17,629 bases of DNA from HGM11368 sp051883395 (lineage in GTDB: Bacteria; Bacillota; Clostridia; Christensenellales; UBA3700): contig JBJETQ010000027.1 in NCBI GenBank assembly GCA_051883395.1, forward strand, positions 1 through 17,629, given 5' to 3'. Shown here piece after piece: positions 1 through 9,289 of the stretch. Position numbers and translations under genes: made by a program. The notes below the pieces were generated by a model. It searched no databases and was not told the DNA's origin. It saw nothing but the letters and a program-made list of their open reading frames with translations. The first letter of the stretch is position 1; every line of letters begins with the position of its first letter.

Positions 1-1
1 G

Positions 2-2038
2 TACGGTCTTATCGAGACTCCTTATCGTAAAGTTATCAAAGGCGAAGGTAAGGTAACCGACGAAGTAGTATATCTGCAAGCAGACGACGAAGACGCATTC
101 GTAGTAGCTCAGGCGAATGAAGAACTGGACGAAAACGGTGTATTCGTCAATCAGCGTGTCAACTGCCGTTTCAGAGATGAAATTACCGAATTCTCGAAAA
201 ACGACGTTGACTTTATGGACGTGTCGCCAAAACAGGTTATTTCCGTTGCGGCTTCGCTCATTCCGTTCCTTGAAAACGACGACGCAGCACGTGCGTTGAT
301 GGGTTCTAACATGCAGCGTCAGGCTGTACCGCTCATCAAACCGGAAGCTCCAATCATCGCTACGGGAATCGAAGCAAAGATTGCTCACGACAGCGGCGTA
401 ATGATGCTTGCCAAGAGCAACGGCGTGGTAGATTACGTAAGTGCAGACAGGATTGTTGTCGCTACCGACGACGGAGACAAAGAAGAATATAAACTTCAAA
501 AATTTGAAAAGAGTAACGCTGGCACCTGCATTATTCAAAAGCCTATCGTATCCAAGGGACAAAAGGTTATCAAGGGTATGGTACTTGCCGACGGTCCTTC
601 GACTCAAAACGGAGAATTGGCTCTGGGACGCAACATTCTCGTAGGATATATGTCCTGGGAAGGTTACAACTACGAAGACGCTATTCTTATCAACGAAGAC
701 CTTGTCAAAGACGACGTATTTACGTCCATTCATATCGAAAAATACGAGATTGAATGTCGTGATACGAGACTGGGTGAAGAACAAATTACCCGTGATATTC
801 CTAACGTCGGAGCTGACTCGCTCAACTATCTCGACGAAGACGGTATTATCATGGTAGGCGCAGAAGTTCACAGCGACGACTATCTCGTAGGTAGAGTTAC
901 GCCAAAGGGAGAGACAGAGCTTTCGCCGGAAGAAAGATTGCTCAGAGCTATATTCGGTCAAAAGGCAAGAGAAGTGAGAGATACGTCTCTCAAACTGCCA
1001 CACGGTCAATACGGTATCGTCGTAGACGTCAAAGTATTCAAGAGAGAAAACAAAGACGAGCTTCCACCTGGAGTAAACAAACTCGTAAGAGTATACGTAG
1101 CTCAGAAGCGTAAAATCGGCGTGGGCGACAAGATGTCCGGTAGACACGGTAACAAGGGCGTCGTTTCGAGAGTGCTGCCTAGGGAAGATATGCCGTTTAT
1201 GGCGGACGGAACTCCTTTGCAGATAGTGCTTAACCCATTGGGCGTGCCATCTCGTATGAATATCGGTCAGGTATTGGAAGTCCATCTCGGTCTTATCGCA
1301 AAACTGCTTGATTGGAAGATTGCTACTCCTGTATTTGACGGAGCAACGGAAGCAGACATCAAACAGCTTCTTATCGAAAACAATCTCCCTGCACACGGCA
1401 AGTTGGAGCTGTTCGACGGAAGAACGGGTGAGAAGTTTGAAAATCCTGTTACCGTGGGATATATGTACATGCTCAAACTCTGCCACCTTGTAGACGACAA
1501 GATTCACGCTCGTTCTATCGGACCATACAGCCTTGTAACTCAACAGCCACTCGGCGGTAAAGCGCAATTCGGCGGACAGAGATTCGGTGAAATGGAAGTG
1601 TGGGCATTGGAAGCATACGGTGCGGCACACATTCTGCAAGAGATTTTGACCGTCAAGTCGGATGATATCAACGGCAGACAAAAAGTATACGAAGCAATCG
1701 TCAAGGGTGCGCCTGTGGCAGAACCGGGTACTCCTGAATCGTTCAAGGTGCTGATAAAAGAATTCCAGGCGTTGGGTCTCGACATCAAGGTTCTCAACGA
1801 AAACAAGGAAGAAATCGGCATAAGAGAGATGATAGAAGACGAGAGCGAACTGTTGCCTGAAAAGGAACAGGAAAAAGAAGAAGTTGATCCGTTCCAACTC
1901 GAAGAAACAGATTTGTTTGGTTTGGGTGGCGGAGAAGACGTCGACATCAACATCGACAATCTGCTCGGAATGGGCGAATCCGACGATGACGACGAGACTA
2001 TTTTTGGCAACTTGTTTGACAACAAGGACGAAGAATAA
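2..2038 (+). CDS. rpoB: RNA polymerase beta subunit, 3' part (5' end outside window)
   Basis: This is the C-terminal 678 residues of the beta subunit of RNA polymerase, which forms one side of the active-site cleft. The frame is open from base 2, beginning with YGLIETPYRKV, a conserved block that lies just after the rifampicin-binding cluster, so that cluster is outside the window. Further beta landmarks are GYMSWEGYNYEDAILINED (about 648-706), SGRHGNKGVVSR (about 1136-1171), the LGVPSRMNIGQVLE block (about 1238-1280) and GGKAQFGGQRFGEMEVWALE (about 1553-1612), which is the region that clamps onto beta'. The protein ends in a long acidic tail with runs of Asp and Glu (about 1860-2035). About 500-570 N-terminal residues are missing, judging from a usual length near 1200 in Firmicutes. 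The TAA stop is immediately followed by the ribosome binding site of rpoC, so the two genes are cotranscribed. Confidence 0.98.
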   Translation, partial: YGLIETPYRKVIKGEGKVTDEVVYLQADDEDAFVVAQANEELDENGVFVNQRVNCRFRDEITEFSKNDVDFMDVSPKQVISVAASLIPFLENDDAARALMGSNMQRQAVPLIKPEAPIIATGIEAKIAHDSGVMMLAKSNGVVDYVSADRIVVATDDGDKEEYKLQKFEKSNAGTCIIQKPIVSKGQKVIKGMVLADGPSTQNGELALGRNILVGYMSWEGYNYEDAILINEDLVKDDVFTSIHIEKYEIECRDTRLGEEQITRDIPNVGADSLNYLDEDGIIMVGAEVHSDDYLVGRVTPKGETELSPEERLLRAIFGQKAREVRDTSLKLPHGQYGIVVDVKVFKRENKDELPPGVNKLVRVYVAQKRKIGVGDKMSGRHGNKGVVSRVLPREDMPFMADGTPLQIVLNPLGVPSRMNIGQVLEVHLGLIAKLLDWKIATPVFDGATEADIKQLLIENNLPAHGKLELFDGRTGEKFENPVTVGYMYMLKLCHLVDDKIHARSIGPYSLVTQQPLGGKAQFGGQRFGEMEVWALEAYGAAHILQEILTVKSDDINGRQKVYEAIVKGAPVAEPGTPESFKVLIKEFQALGLDIKVLNENKEEIGIREMIEDESELLPEKEQEKEEVDPFQLEETDLFGLGGGEDVDINIDNLLGMGESDDDDETIFGNLFDNKDEE

Positions 2039-2049
2039 GGAGGTACGGT

Positions 2050-5000
2050 ATGTCAGAAGTAAATAATTTTGATTCGATTCAGATAGGCGTAGCATCTCCT
2101 GAAAAAATCAGGTCTTGGTCTCACGGTGAAGTAACGAAACCGGAAACTATAAATTACAGAACGCAAAAACCTGAGAAAGACGGCTTGTTCTGCGAAAGAA
2201 TTTTTGGACCAACCAAAGATTGGGAGTGTAATTGCGGAAAGTATAAACGTGTCAGATATAAGGGCGTTATCTGCGACAAGTGCGGCGTAGAAGTTACCAA
2301 AAAAATCGTGCGTCGTGAAAGAATGGGACATATCGAACTGGCTTGTCCTGTATCTCACATCTGGTATTTCAAGGGCGTGCCTTCTCGCATAAGCATTGCG
2401 CTGGATATGTCTCCTAAGGACGTAGAACACGTGCTTTATTACAGCAAATACGTGGTTATTGACCCGGGCAAGACTGATTTTATTGTCAAGCAGGTCATCG
2501 ACGACAAAGAATATTTTGAAGCCATCGACAAATTCGGTGCAGGCTCGTTTAAAGCAGGCAGAGGCGCAGAAGCAGTCAAAGAATTGCTTATGGCAATCGA
2601 CCTTGAAAAAGAGTCGAAAGAGCTGAAAGATATTGTCGCTACCACGCAGGGACAAAGAAGAATAAAAGCAGTAAAGCGTCTGGAAGTCATCGAGTCTTTC
2701 AGAATAAGCAACAACAGACCTGAGTGGATGATACTCGACGTGCTGCCTGTTTTGCCGCCTGAACTCAGACCAATGGTTCCGCTCGACGGCGGAAGATACG
2801 CAGCCAGCGACCTTAACGACCTTTATCGTCGTGTCATCAACCGCAACAATCGTCTCAAAAAGCTGATTGAAATGGGTTCTCCTGAAATCATTATCATCAA
2901 CGAAAAGCGTATGTTGCAAGAAGCCGTAGACGCTTTGATAGACAACGGCAGAAGGGGAAAACCTGTTACGGGCGCAGGAAACAGAGAACTCAAATCTTTG
3001 ACGAGCATGCTCAAAGGTAAACAGGGACGTTTCCGTCAGAACTTGCTTGGTAAGCGTGTAGACTATTCGGGTCGTTCGGTTATCGTCGTTGGTCCGGAAC
3101 TCAAAATGTACCAATGCGGTATTCCTAAGGAGATGGCTCTCGAACTATTTAAGCCATTCGTAACGAGAAAACTTATCGAATACGGCAAATGTCAAAATCC
3201 GAGAGCAGCAAAGAAGCTTCTCTCCAAGGCGCAAGACCTTATAATCTGGGATATATTGGAAGAAGTCATCAAAGACCACCCTGTACTTCTTAACCGTGCG
3301 CCTTCGTTGCACAGACTCTCCATACAGGCTTTTGAACCTGTATTGGTAGAAGGCAGAGCAATCAAACTTCACCCATTGGTGTGCGGCGCATTCAACGCAG
3401 ACTTCGACGGCGACCAAATGGCAGTACACGTACCATTGAGCATAGAAGCGAGAGCGGAAGCAAGATTTTTGATGTTGTCCACCAACAATATTCTCAAACT
3501 TTCCGACGGCAAGGCAGTCGTTTCGCCTTCGCAGGATATGGTCATCGGTAGTTATTATCTTACTATCGACAAGGACGGCGGATTGGGAGAAGGAAGATGT
3601 TTCCGCAACGCCAACGAAGCGTTGATGGCATATCAGGACAAACAAATCGAATTGCAGTCCAAGATAAGAGTGAGAGTGGAAAAGGAAATCGACGGCGTAA
3701 AATACTCCAAGATTCTCAACACCACTTTGGGTAGAATTATATTCAACACGTCTATTCCGCAGGATTTGCACTTTGTTCCTAGGGATACGCCTGAACAACA
3801 GCTCGATTTGGAAATCGATATGACCGTGGGCAAGAAGGAATTGTCCAAAATCGTAGAAAGATGCTTCAAATATAAGGGCGCAACCGAAACTTCGGTTATT
3901 CTTGACAAAATCAAGGCTCAGGGCTACAAATATTCTACCATCGGCGCAATTACGACCAGCGTATTCGACATGCACGTGCCTAAGATTAAGAAAGAAGTTA
4001 TCGCAAGAGCGGAAGAAGCTGTTCAGAAACAAGAAAAGCTCTATAAGAGAGGTTTGATTGACGAACAAAAGAGATATGAGAGCATCGTAGAAATCTGGAA
4101 ACAAGCCAAAAAAGAGATTGACGACCAGTTGGAAAGCACTCTTGGCAAGTTCAACCCAATCTGGATGATGGCAAAATCAGGCGCACGTGGTAACATCTCG
4201 CAGATTTCGCAGTTGTGTTCCATGAAAGGTCTGGTGCAAGACCCTTCGGGTAAAGTCATCGAGTTGCCTGTAAAGGCTTCGTTCCGTGAAGGTTTGTCGG
4301 TACTCGAATACTTCATTTCTTCACACGGTGGACGTAAAGGTATGGCGGACACGGCTCTTAAAACGGCAGAATCAGGTTATCTGACCCGTCGTCTGGTAGA
4401 CGTCGCTCAGGAAGTTATCGTATCCGAACAAGATTGCGGCGACACCAAAGGCGTAGTGGTCAACAGACCTATGCGCACCCAGAAGATGAGCGATTCCGAC
4501 TATGACGCAGCTCTCAAAGACTTTGTAGAAAGAATTGACGGAAGATTTACCATCGACGAAGTAGTAAATCCTGTTACCGGAGAAGTTATTTGTCCTAAGG
4601 ACGAGATGATAACCGCAGATATGGCAGAAGTCATCAAATCTTGCGGAGTGGCTTCGGTACACATCAGAACCGTCATGACATGTAAGTCGAAATACGGAGT
4701 TTGCGCTAAGTGTTACGGCAAGAATATGGCGTCCAACAACCCTGTAAAACTCGGTGAAGCGGTCGGTATCATTGCGGCACAATCCATAGGCGAGCCTGGT
4801 ACTCAGCTTACGATGAGAACCTTCCATACCGGCGGTGTTGCGAGCGATAGCGATATAACCGGCGGTCTGCCACGTGTTCAGGAATTGTTTGAAGCAAGAC
4901 GTCCTAAGGGTATTGCGGTAGTATCGGGTATCAAGGGACGAATCAGCATCAACGAAGAAAAGCATATCATTACGGTTACGCCTGAGAGCGGTGAGCCTTG

Positions 5001-5658
5001 CGAATACAAATATTCCTTCAATCAGAAGTTTGCCGAGAAAAACGGCGTAACGCTCAAAGAAGGCGATATAGTAGAAGCAGGCGACCCATTGACGCAAGGT
5101 AGCATTTATCCGCCTGATATTCTCAACACCAAGGGTGTCAACGGAGTGCTTGAATATATCATAAGAGAAGTCAAAGCGACCTATCAGAAGGCAGGCGTAG
5201 ACATCAACGAAAAGCATATCGAAATTATCGTAAGACAGATGTTGCGCAAAGTAAGAATAGAGTCGCAGGGCGATACTCGTATGATTCCTGGCGAATTGGT
5301 AGATTTGCACACCTTTGAAGAAGAAAACCAGAGAGTATTGGAAGAAGGCGGCGTACCTGCAATATCCAAGAGAGTATTGCTCGGTATCACCAAGGCGTCT
5401 TTGGCTACCGAATCTTTCTTGTCGGCTGCATCATTCCAGGAAACTGCAAGAGTGCTGACCGAAGCGGCTATCCGCAACAAGATAGACAATCTCAGGGGTC
5501 TCAAAGAAAACGTTATTCTCGGAAAACTTATTCCTGCCGGAACAGGTATGAAGAGATATCGCAATATCGTTGCTCTGCCATCTAACAGCGGCGACAACGA
5601 AATTGTTGAGGATCAGATTCAGGATAAGTTTGCTATCGAAAACGATATAGAAGACTGA
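2050..5658 (+). CDS. rpoC: RNA polymerase beta' subunit
   Basis: This is the complete catalytic beta' subunit, 1202 residues, the short Firmicutes form without large lineage insertions. Landmarks in order are the N-terminal zinc ribbon with Cys60, Cys62, Cys75 and Cys78; the catalytic NADFDGDQMA motif with Asp451, Asp453 and Asp455 holding the active-site magnesium; the bridge-helix region FISSHGGRKGMADTALKTA; the second zinc site with Cys796, Cys878, Cys885 and Cys888; and the trigger loop around QLTMRTFHTGG (about residues 919-929). The ATG start follows AAGGAGG at 2037-2043, which overlaps the rpoB stop, so translation is closely linked. No terminator lies between the stop and the SAM riboswitch 16 bases later, so readthrough into the metK leader is likely. 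Confidence 0.99.
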   Translation: MSEVNNFDSIQIGVASPEKIRSWSHGEVTKPETINYRTQKPEKDGLFCERIFGPTKDWECNCGKYKRVRYKGVICDKCGVEVTKKIVRRERMGHIELACPVSHIWYFKGVPSRISIALDMSPKDVEHVLYYSKYVVIDPGKTDFIVKQVIDDKEYFEAIDKFGAGSFKAGRGAEAVKELLMAIDLEKESKELKDIVATTQGQRRIKAVKRLEVIESFRISNNRPEWMILDVLPVLPPELRPMVPLDGGRYAASDLNDLYRRVINRNNRLKKLIEMGSPEIIIINEKRMLQEAVDALIDNGRRGKPVTGAGNRELKSLTSMLKGKQGRFRQNLLGKRVDYSGRSVIVVGPELKMYQCGIPKEMALELFKPFVTRKLIEYGKCQNPRAAKKLLSKAQDLIIWDILEEVIKDHPVLLNRAPSLHRLSIQAFEPVLVEGRAIKLHPLVCGAFNADFDGDQMAVHVPLSIEARAEARFLMLSTNNILKLSDGKAVVSPSQDMVIGSYYLTIDKDGGLGEGRCFRNANEALMAYQDKQIELQSKIRVRVEKEIDGVKYSKILNTTLGRIIFNTSIPQDLHFVPRDTPEQQLDLEIDMTVGKKELSKIVERCFKYKGATETSVILDKIKAQGYKYSTIGAITTSVFDMHVPKIKKEVIARAEEAVQKQEKLYKRGLIDEQKRYESIVEIWKQAKKEIDDQLESTLGKFNPIWMMAKSGARGNISQISQLCSMKGLVQDPSGKVIELPVKASFREGLSVLEYFISSHGGRKGMADTALKTAESGYLTRRLVDVAQEVIVSEQDCGDTKGVVVNRPMRTQKMSDSDYDAALKDFVERIDGRFTIDEVVNPVTGEVICPKDEMITADMAEVIKSCGVASVHIRTVMTCKSKYGVCAKCYGKNMASNNPVKLGEAVGIIAAQSIGEPGTQLTMRTFHTGGVASDSDITGGLPRVQELFEARRPKGIAVVSGIKGRISINEEKHIITVTPESGEPCEYKYSFNQKFAEKNGVTLKEGDIVEAGDPLTQGSIYPPDILNTKGVNGVLEYIIREVKATYQKAGVDINEKHIEIIVRQMLRKVRIESQGDTRMIPGELVDLHTFEEENQRVLEEGGVPAISKRVLLGITKASLATESFLSAASFQETARVLTEAAIRNKIDNLRGLKENVILGKLIPAGTGMKRYRNIVALPSNSGDNEIVEDQIQDKFAIENDIED

Positions 5659-5683
5659 CAACTAAATAACGCAATTCTATAAA
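5655..5683 (+). promoter_or_regulatory. Possible sigma-A promoter overlapping the rpoC stop and the riboswitch P1 strand
   Basis: CTGACA at 5655-5660, 17 bases, then TATAAA at 5678-5683 is a near-consensus vegetative promoter. The -35 box contains the rpoC stop codon and the -10 box overlaps the 5' strand of riboswitch helix P1. A transcript from it would begin near 5689-5690, inside helix P2, and would lack a complete aptamer. It is either a chance match or a SAM-independent route to metK and recD2. Confidence 0.35.
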
Positions 5684-5770
5684 GAGTGTCGGAGGGACGG
5701 ACCCTATGAAGGCACAGCAACCTGAATTTTAAGGTGCTAAATTCCGCAAGATAATACTTGAAAGATAGAA
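5675..5770 (+). promoter_or_regulatory. SAM-I (S-box) riboswitch aptamer upstream of metK
   Basis: The stretch matches the conserved S-box core in order: AAGAG, GGAGGGAC, GACCC.ATGAA, CAGCAACC, AAGGTGCTAA, then ATTCC.GCA. Helices can be traced by eye. P1 is 5675-5680 with 5765-5770 (6 bp). P2 is GTGTC 5686-5690 with GGCAC 5711-5715, including one G-U pair. A short P3 arm is ACCT 5720-5723 with AGGT 5732-5735. A TGC/GCA pairing joins 5735-5737 to 5745-5747 and shares one base with that arm. P4 is AAG 5748-5750 with CTT 5757-5759. This family binds S-adenosylmethionine and usually turns off downstream methionine and SAM genes when SAM is plentiful. The next gene makes SAM, so the logic is direct product feedback. 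No clean promoter lies just upstream of P1, so the leader is probably made by readthrough from rpoC or from a promoter inside rpoC. Confidence 0.93.
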
Positions 5771-5781
5771 GACATAAAGCG

Positions 5782-5815
5782 AGCCACTATCGGTTATGTC
5801 GATAGTGGCTTCTTT
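5782..5815 (+). terminator. Riboswitch expression platform: conditional intrinsic terminator
   Basis: This is a perfect 11-bp hairpin, 5782-5792 with 5800-5810, around a 7-base loop, followed by the modest T-rich tail TCTTT. CTATC at 5787-5791 in its 5' arm can pair either with GATAG at 5801-5805 (terminator) or with GATAG at 5764-5768 in P1 (antiterminator), which is the classic S-box switch. The metK ribosome binding site at 5818-5823 lies outside the hairpin, so control is more likely at transcription than translation. The short T tract suggests leaky termination. Confidence 0.75.
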
Positions 5816-5829
5816 GTGGGGAGAACGAA

Positions 5830-7023
5830 ATGATTAAAAGACTATTTACAAGCGAAAGCGTAACCGAAGGACATCCCGACAAGGTATGCGACAAAATCTC
5901 CGACAGCGTATTGGACGCTCTGTTGGAGCAGGACCCTATGAGCAGGGTTGCCGCTGAGACTTGTTGCAATACAGGCTTTGTATTGATGATGGGAGAGATT
6001 ACGACCAACGCAGTAGTGGATATAGAAAAGATTGTGCGAAAAGCCGTACTGGAAATAGGTTATGACGACGAAGCCAAGGGATTTGACGGCAATACGTGCG
6101 AAGTAATAGTAAGGCTGGACAAGCAGTCTGCCGATATTGCCATGGGCGTGGACAGCAGCGTGGAAAACAGAGTGGACGGCAAAGACCGCTACGACCTTAT
6201 AGGTGCAGGCGATCAGGGTATGGTTTTTGGATATGCCTGCAACGAGACTCCCGAATTGATGCCTATGCCGATATCTTTGGCTCACAGATTGACGTCAAGA
6301 TTGACTCAGGTACGCAAGACGGGACTTGTAGATTATTTGCGCCCTGACGGCAAGGCGCAGGTTAGCGTGGAATATCACGACGACAAGGTCGCAAGAATAG
6401 AAGCCGTGGTAGTATCTACCCAACACGACGAAAGCGTGGATATTGAGCGTCTGAGAGCCGACGTCAGGAAATTGGTCATTGACTACGTAATTCCTGCTGA
6501 GCTGATGGACGAACAAACCAAAATATATATCAATCCGACGGGCAGATTTGTTATTGGCGGACCACACGGCGACAGCGGACTGACCGGCAGAAAAATTATT
6601 GTAGACAGTTACGGCGGATATTGTCCGCACGGTGGCGGAGCTTTTAGCGGAAAGGACGCAACCAAGGTGGACAGAAGCGCATGCTATATGGCAAGATACG
6701 TCTGCAAAAATATAGTTGCCAGCGGTCTTGCAGACAAATGCCAGCTCGATATTGCCTATGCGATAGGAGTGGCTAAACCAGTTGCGACACAAATCAACAC
6801 TTTCGGTACGGGTAAAATAAGCGACGAGAAGATTGCCACGATAGTCAAAGAAGTGTTTGATCTCAGACCAGCGGCTATCATCGAAGAACTGGAATTGAGA
6901 AAACCGCAATTTGCCAAGACGAGCAATTACGGACACTTTGGCAGAGAAGACTGCGGATTTAAGTGGGAAAAAACCGACAAAACGGAACAAATAAAAAAGG
7001 CGGCGGAAAGGTTGAATAAATGA
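5830..7023 (+). CDS. metK: S-adenosylmethionine synthetase (methionine adenosyltransferase)
   Basis: This cytoplasmic enzyme joins methionine and ATP to make S-adenosylmethionine, releasing phosphate and pyrophosphate. It has 397 residues, close to the usual 380-400. Signature motifs are GHPDK at residues 14-18 (ATP binding), GAGDQG at 125-130 (here followed by MVFGYA) and the P-loop-like GGGAFSGKD at 268-276, followed by the conserved KVDRSACYMARY. The ATG follows GGGGAG at 5818-5823 with a 6-base gap. It is controlled by the SAM-I riboswitch just upstream. Its TGA stop overlaps the ATG of recD2 in the four bases ATGA, so the two genes form one transcription unit and are probably translationally coupled. 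Confidence 0.98.
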   Translation: MIKRLFTSESVTEGHPDKVCDKISDSVLDALLEQDPMSRVAAETCCNTGFVLMMGEITTNAVVDIEKIVRKAVLEIGYDDEAKGFDGNTCEVIVRLDKQSADIAMGVDSSVENRVDGKDRYDLIGAGDQGMVFGYACNETPELMPMPISLAHRLTSRLTQVRKTGLVDYLRPDGKAQVSVEYHDDKVARIEAVVVSTQHDESVDIERLRADVRKLVIDYVIPAELMDEQTKIYINPTGRFVIGGPHGDSGLTGRKIIVDSYGGYCPHGGGAFSGKDATKVDRSACYMARYVCKNIVASGLADKCQLDIAYAIGVAKPVATQINTFGTGKISDEKIATIVKEVFDLRPAAIIEELELRKPQFAKTSNYGHFGREDCGFKWEKTDKTEQIKKAAERLNK

Positions 7024-9245
7024 CGTTTAGGGGTAGCGTTTCGGAAATCATTTATACCAACGCAGAAAACGGTTATAGCGTGATAATTGTCGACGGTACG
7101 GACGGCACTATGGTTACTGCCGTCGGCATTTTTCCGCCTGTAAGCGTGGGCGAAAACGTGGAATTGACAGGCGAAATGACAGAAGACAGGCGTTTTGGCG
7201 AACAGTTTAGCGTGAGCAACGTAAAAATAACCAAACCTTCTTCTACCGAAGCTATCTATAAATATCTGTCCAGCGGACTGTTCGTGGGTGTGGGAGAAGT
7301 TACCGCAAAGGCTATTGTGAGCGAATTTAAGGAGCGTACACTTGACGTGATAGAGAATAATCCGCTACAACTTGCGGACGTCAAGGGTGTGTCGCTCAAA
7401 AAGGCGATTGCTATCAACGAGAAGTACGTTTCTCTCAAAAATATGCAGGACGTGATTTTGTATCTGCAAAGTTACGACGTGTCTCTCAATCTCGCTATCA
7501 AGATATACAAGGCATATCAGGACGCTACCAAAAACATTATCACGGCCAATCCTTATCAGATGGTTGAAGACATAGACGGAGTGGGCTTTGTAACAGCCGA
7601 CAAAATCGCTATGAAAATCGGCTTTTTGAAGGATAGCAGATTTCGTATCATCGCAGGTATAAATTATCTGCTCAAAACCCAGACCGATAAAAACGGACAT
7701 ACTTATTATCCCAGAAAGAAACTGGTGGAAGAAGTTGCCGAATTGCTCGGCATAGAAGACGAACAGCTCATAGACGACAAAGTCGGAGATTGTGAGATAA
7801 TGGGCAAGGTTGCCATATTCGATTCGCAGGAAGGGGAAGGCGTGATGCTGACACGCAACTTTTTGACGGAGACTTCGATAGCGTTCAAATTGGTACAATT
7901 GATGAAGTCGAACCTGACGCCTGTCGGCGACACGCAGAGACTTATTGAGCGTTATCAGCAAGCCAATCGTATAATCTTTCATCCCGACCAGATAAACGCC
8001 ATCAAAAATTGTCTCAACGAAGGAGTCAATATTATTACCGGCGGTCCCGGAACAGGTAAGACCACGATAGTAAAGTGCATCGTGGAAATTGTGAGAAGTC
8101 AGTATCTAAAAGTCGAACTGTGCGCCCCTACGGGCAGAGCTTCAAAAAGACTGTCGCAGGCAGCAGGACAGGAAGCCAAGACGATACACAGATTGCTGGA
8201 CCTTGATTTTAAGGACGGCAAAGGATTTTTTACTTACAACGAAAGAACCAGACTCGACGCCGACGTAGTAATAGTAGACGAAGTGAGCATGTGCGACGAA
8301 TACGTCTTCAACGCTTTGATAAAGGCTATCAAACCAGGCGGAAGATTGATTTTGGTGGGAGATAAGGACCAGTTGCCAAGCGTAGGCGCAGGCAACGTGC
8401 TGAGCGACCTTATCCGTAGCGGCAAAATCCCTGTCAATTATCTCAACTATATCTATCGACAGGACGAAGACAGCAAAATCGTCAGCAACGCACACCTTAT
8501 CAATCAAGGCAAAATGCCTGTAATAGACAACAGAAGCAAAGATTTTTTTGTGGACAACCAATCTTCTCCGCAAACGATTCTCGACAACGCCGTTTCGATG
8601 GTTACGGACAGATTGCCTAAGTTTGCAGGAGTAAAGTCGTTGGATATACAGGTGCTGTGTCCTATGAAAAAGGGTATAGCAGGAGTAGAAAACTTTAATA
8701 AACAACTGCAAAACGCTCTCAATCCGCTCTCAGACCCAAAGGAGCAGATAGTGGTCGGGTCTACTTGTTACAGAGTCGGCGACAAGGTTATTCATACCGT
8801 CAACGACTACAAACTGGAATGGGTCAACGTGCTGGATAACAGCGCAGGAACGGGAGTTTTTAACGGTGAAATAGGCGTGGTGGAAAACGTATCGCCCAAC
8901 GAGCCGTCTCTTACCGTTATTTTTGACGACGGCAAAAAAGTCAAATATTGCGCAGGCGATTTTGACCAGCTCAGTCTGGCGTATGCAATATCGGTGCATA
9001 AGTCGCAAGGAAGCGAGTTTGACGTGGCGGTAATCGCAATATCGGGCGGACACTACAAAATCAATACACGCAATTTGTTGTATACTGCTTTGACAAGAGC
9101 CAAAAAATTGGCTGTTATAGTCGGCTCCAATCAAGCCATAGCAAAGATGGTTGCCAACAATTATACTGCCAAGAGATACACCAGACTGGTAGAATTTATC
9201 GAACAAGCCGAAAACAAAAAACAAGGAGAATTGCCGTTGGGTTGA
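7020..9245 (+). CDS. recD2: RecD2-type 5'-3' DNA helicase (RecD-like, without RecBC)
   Basis: This 741-residue superfamily 1B helicase unwinds DNA in the 5' to 3' direction. RecD2 is the RecD homologue found in bacteria without RecBC and acts in DNA repair and replication-fork maintenance. An N-terminal beta-rich region (about 1-70) is followed by helix-hairpin-helix DNA-binding segments near 88-135 and 185-201 (DGVGFVTADKIA). The motor has Walker A GGPGTGKT at 341-348, Walker B with Asp420-Glu421 in IVDEVSMCD, and late helicase motifs SVHKSQGSEFD from residue 658 and YTALTRAKK at 688-696. Its length fits the family (roughly 700-800). The ATG overlaps the metK stop by 4 bases, with a GAAAGG-like site before it. 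It therefore shares the SAM-riboswitch-controlled transcript of metK, an unusual partner for a DNA-repair helicase. Confidence 0.93.
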   Translation: MTFRGSVSEIIYTNAENGYSVIIVDGTDGTMVTAVGIFPPVSVGENVELTGEMTEDRRFGEQFSVSNVKITKPSSTEAIYKYLSSGLFVGVGEVTAKAIVSEFKERTLDVIENNPLQLADVKGVSLKKAIAINEKYVSLKNMQDVILYLQSYDVSLNLAIKIYKAYQDATKNIITANPYQMVEDIDGVGFVTADKIAMKIGFLKDSRFRIIAGINYLLKTQTDKNGHTYYPRKKLVEEVAELLGIEDEQLIDDKVGDCEIMGKVAIFDSQEGEGVMLTRNFLTETSIAFKLVQLMKSNLTPVGDTQRLIERYQQANRIIFHPDQINAIKNCLNEGVNIITGGPGTGKTTIVKCIVEIVRSQYLKVELCAPTGRASKRLSQAAGQEAKTIHRLLDLDFKDGKGFFTYNERTRLDADVVIVDEVSMCDEYVFNALIKAIKPGGRLILVGDKDQLPSVGAGNVLSDLIRSGKIPVNYLNYIYRQDEDSKIVSNAHLINQGKMPVIDNRSKDFFVDNQSSPQTILDNAVSMVTDRLPKFAGVKSLDIQVLCPMKKGIAGVENFNKQLQNALNPLSDPKEQIVVGSTCYRVGDKVIHTVNDYKLEWVNVLDNSAGTGVFNGEIGVVENVSPNEPSLTVIFDDGKKVKYCAGDFDQLSLAYAISVHKSQGSEFDVAVIAISGGHYKINTRNLLYTALTRAKKLAVIVGSNQAIAKMVANNYTAKRYTRLVEFIEQAENKKQGELPLG

Positions 9246-9289
9246 GCGTTTGTAAGGCTTTTGATGTAAAGACTATATTATGATTATTT

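Noticed and set aside
2053..5310. Long open frames on the minus strand across rpoC (about 350, 320 and 310 codons)
   Set aside because: They are antiparallel shadows of rpoC caused by its codon choice. They show no recognisable domains, and the plus-strand frame is unmistakable.
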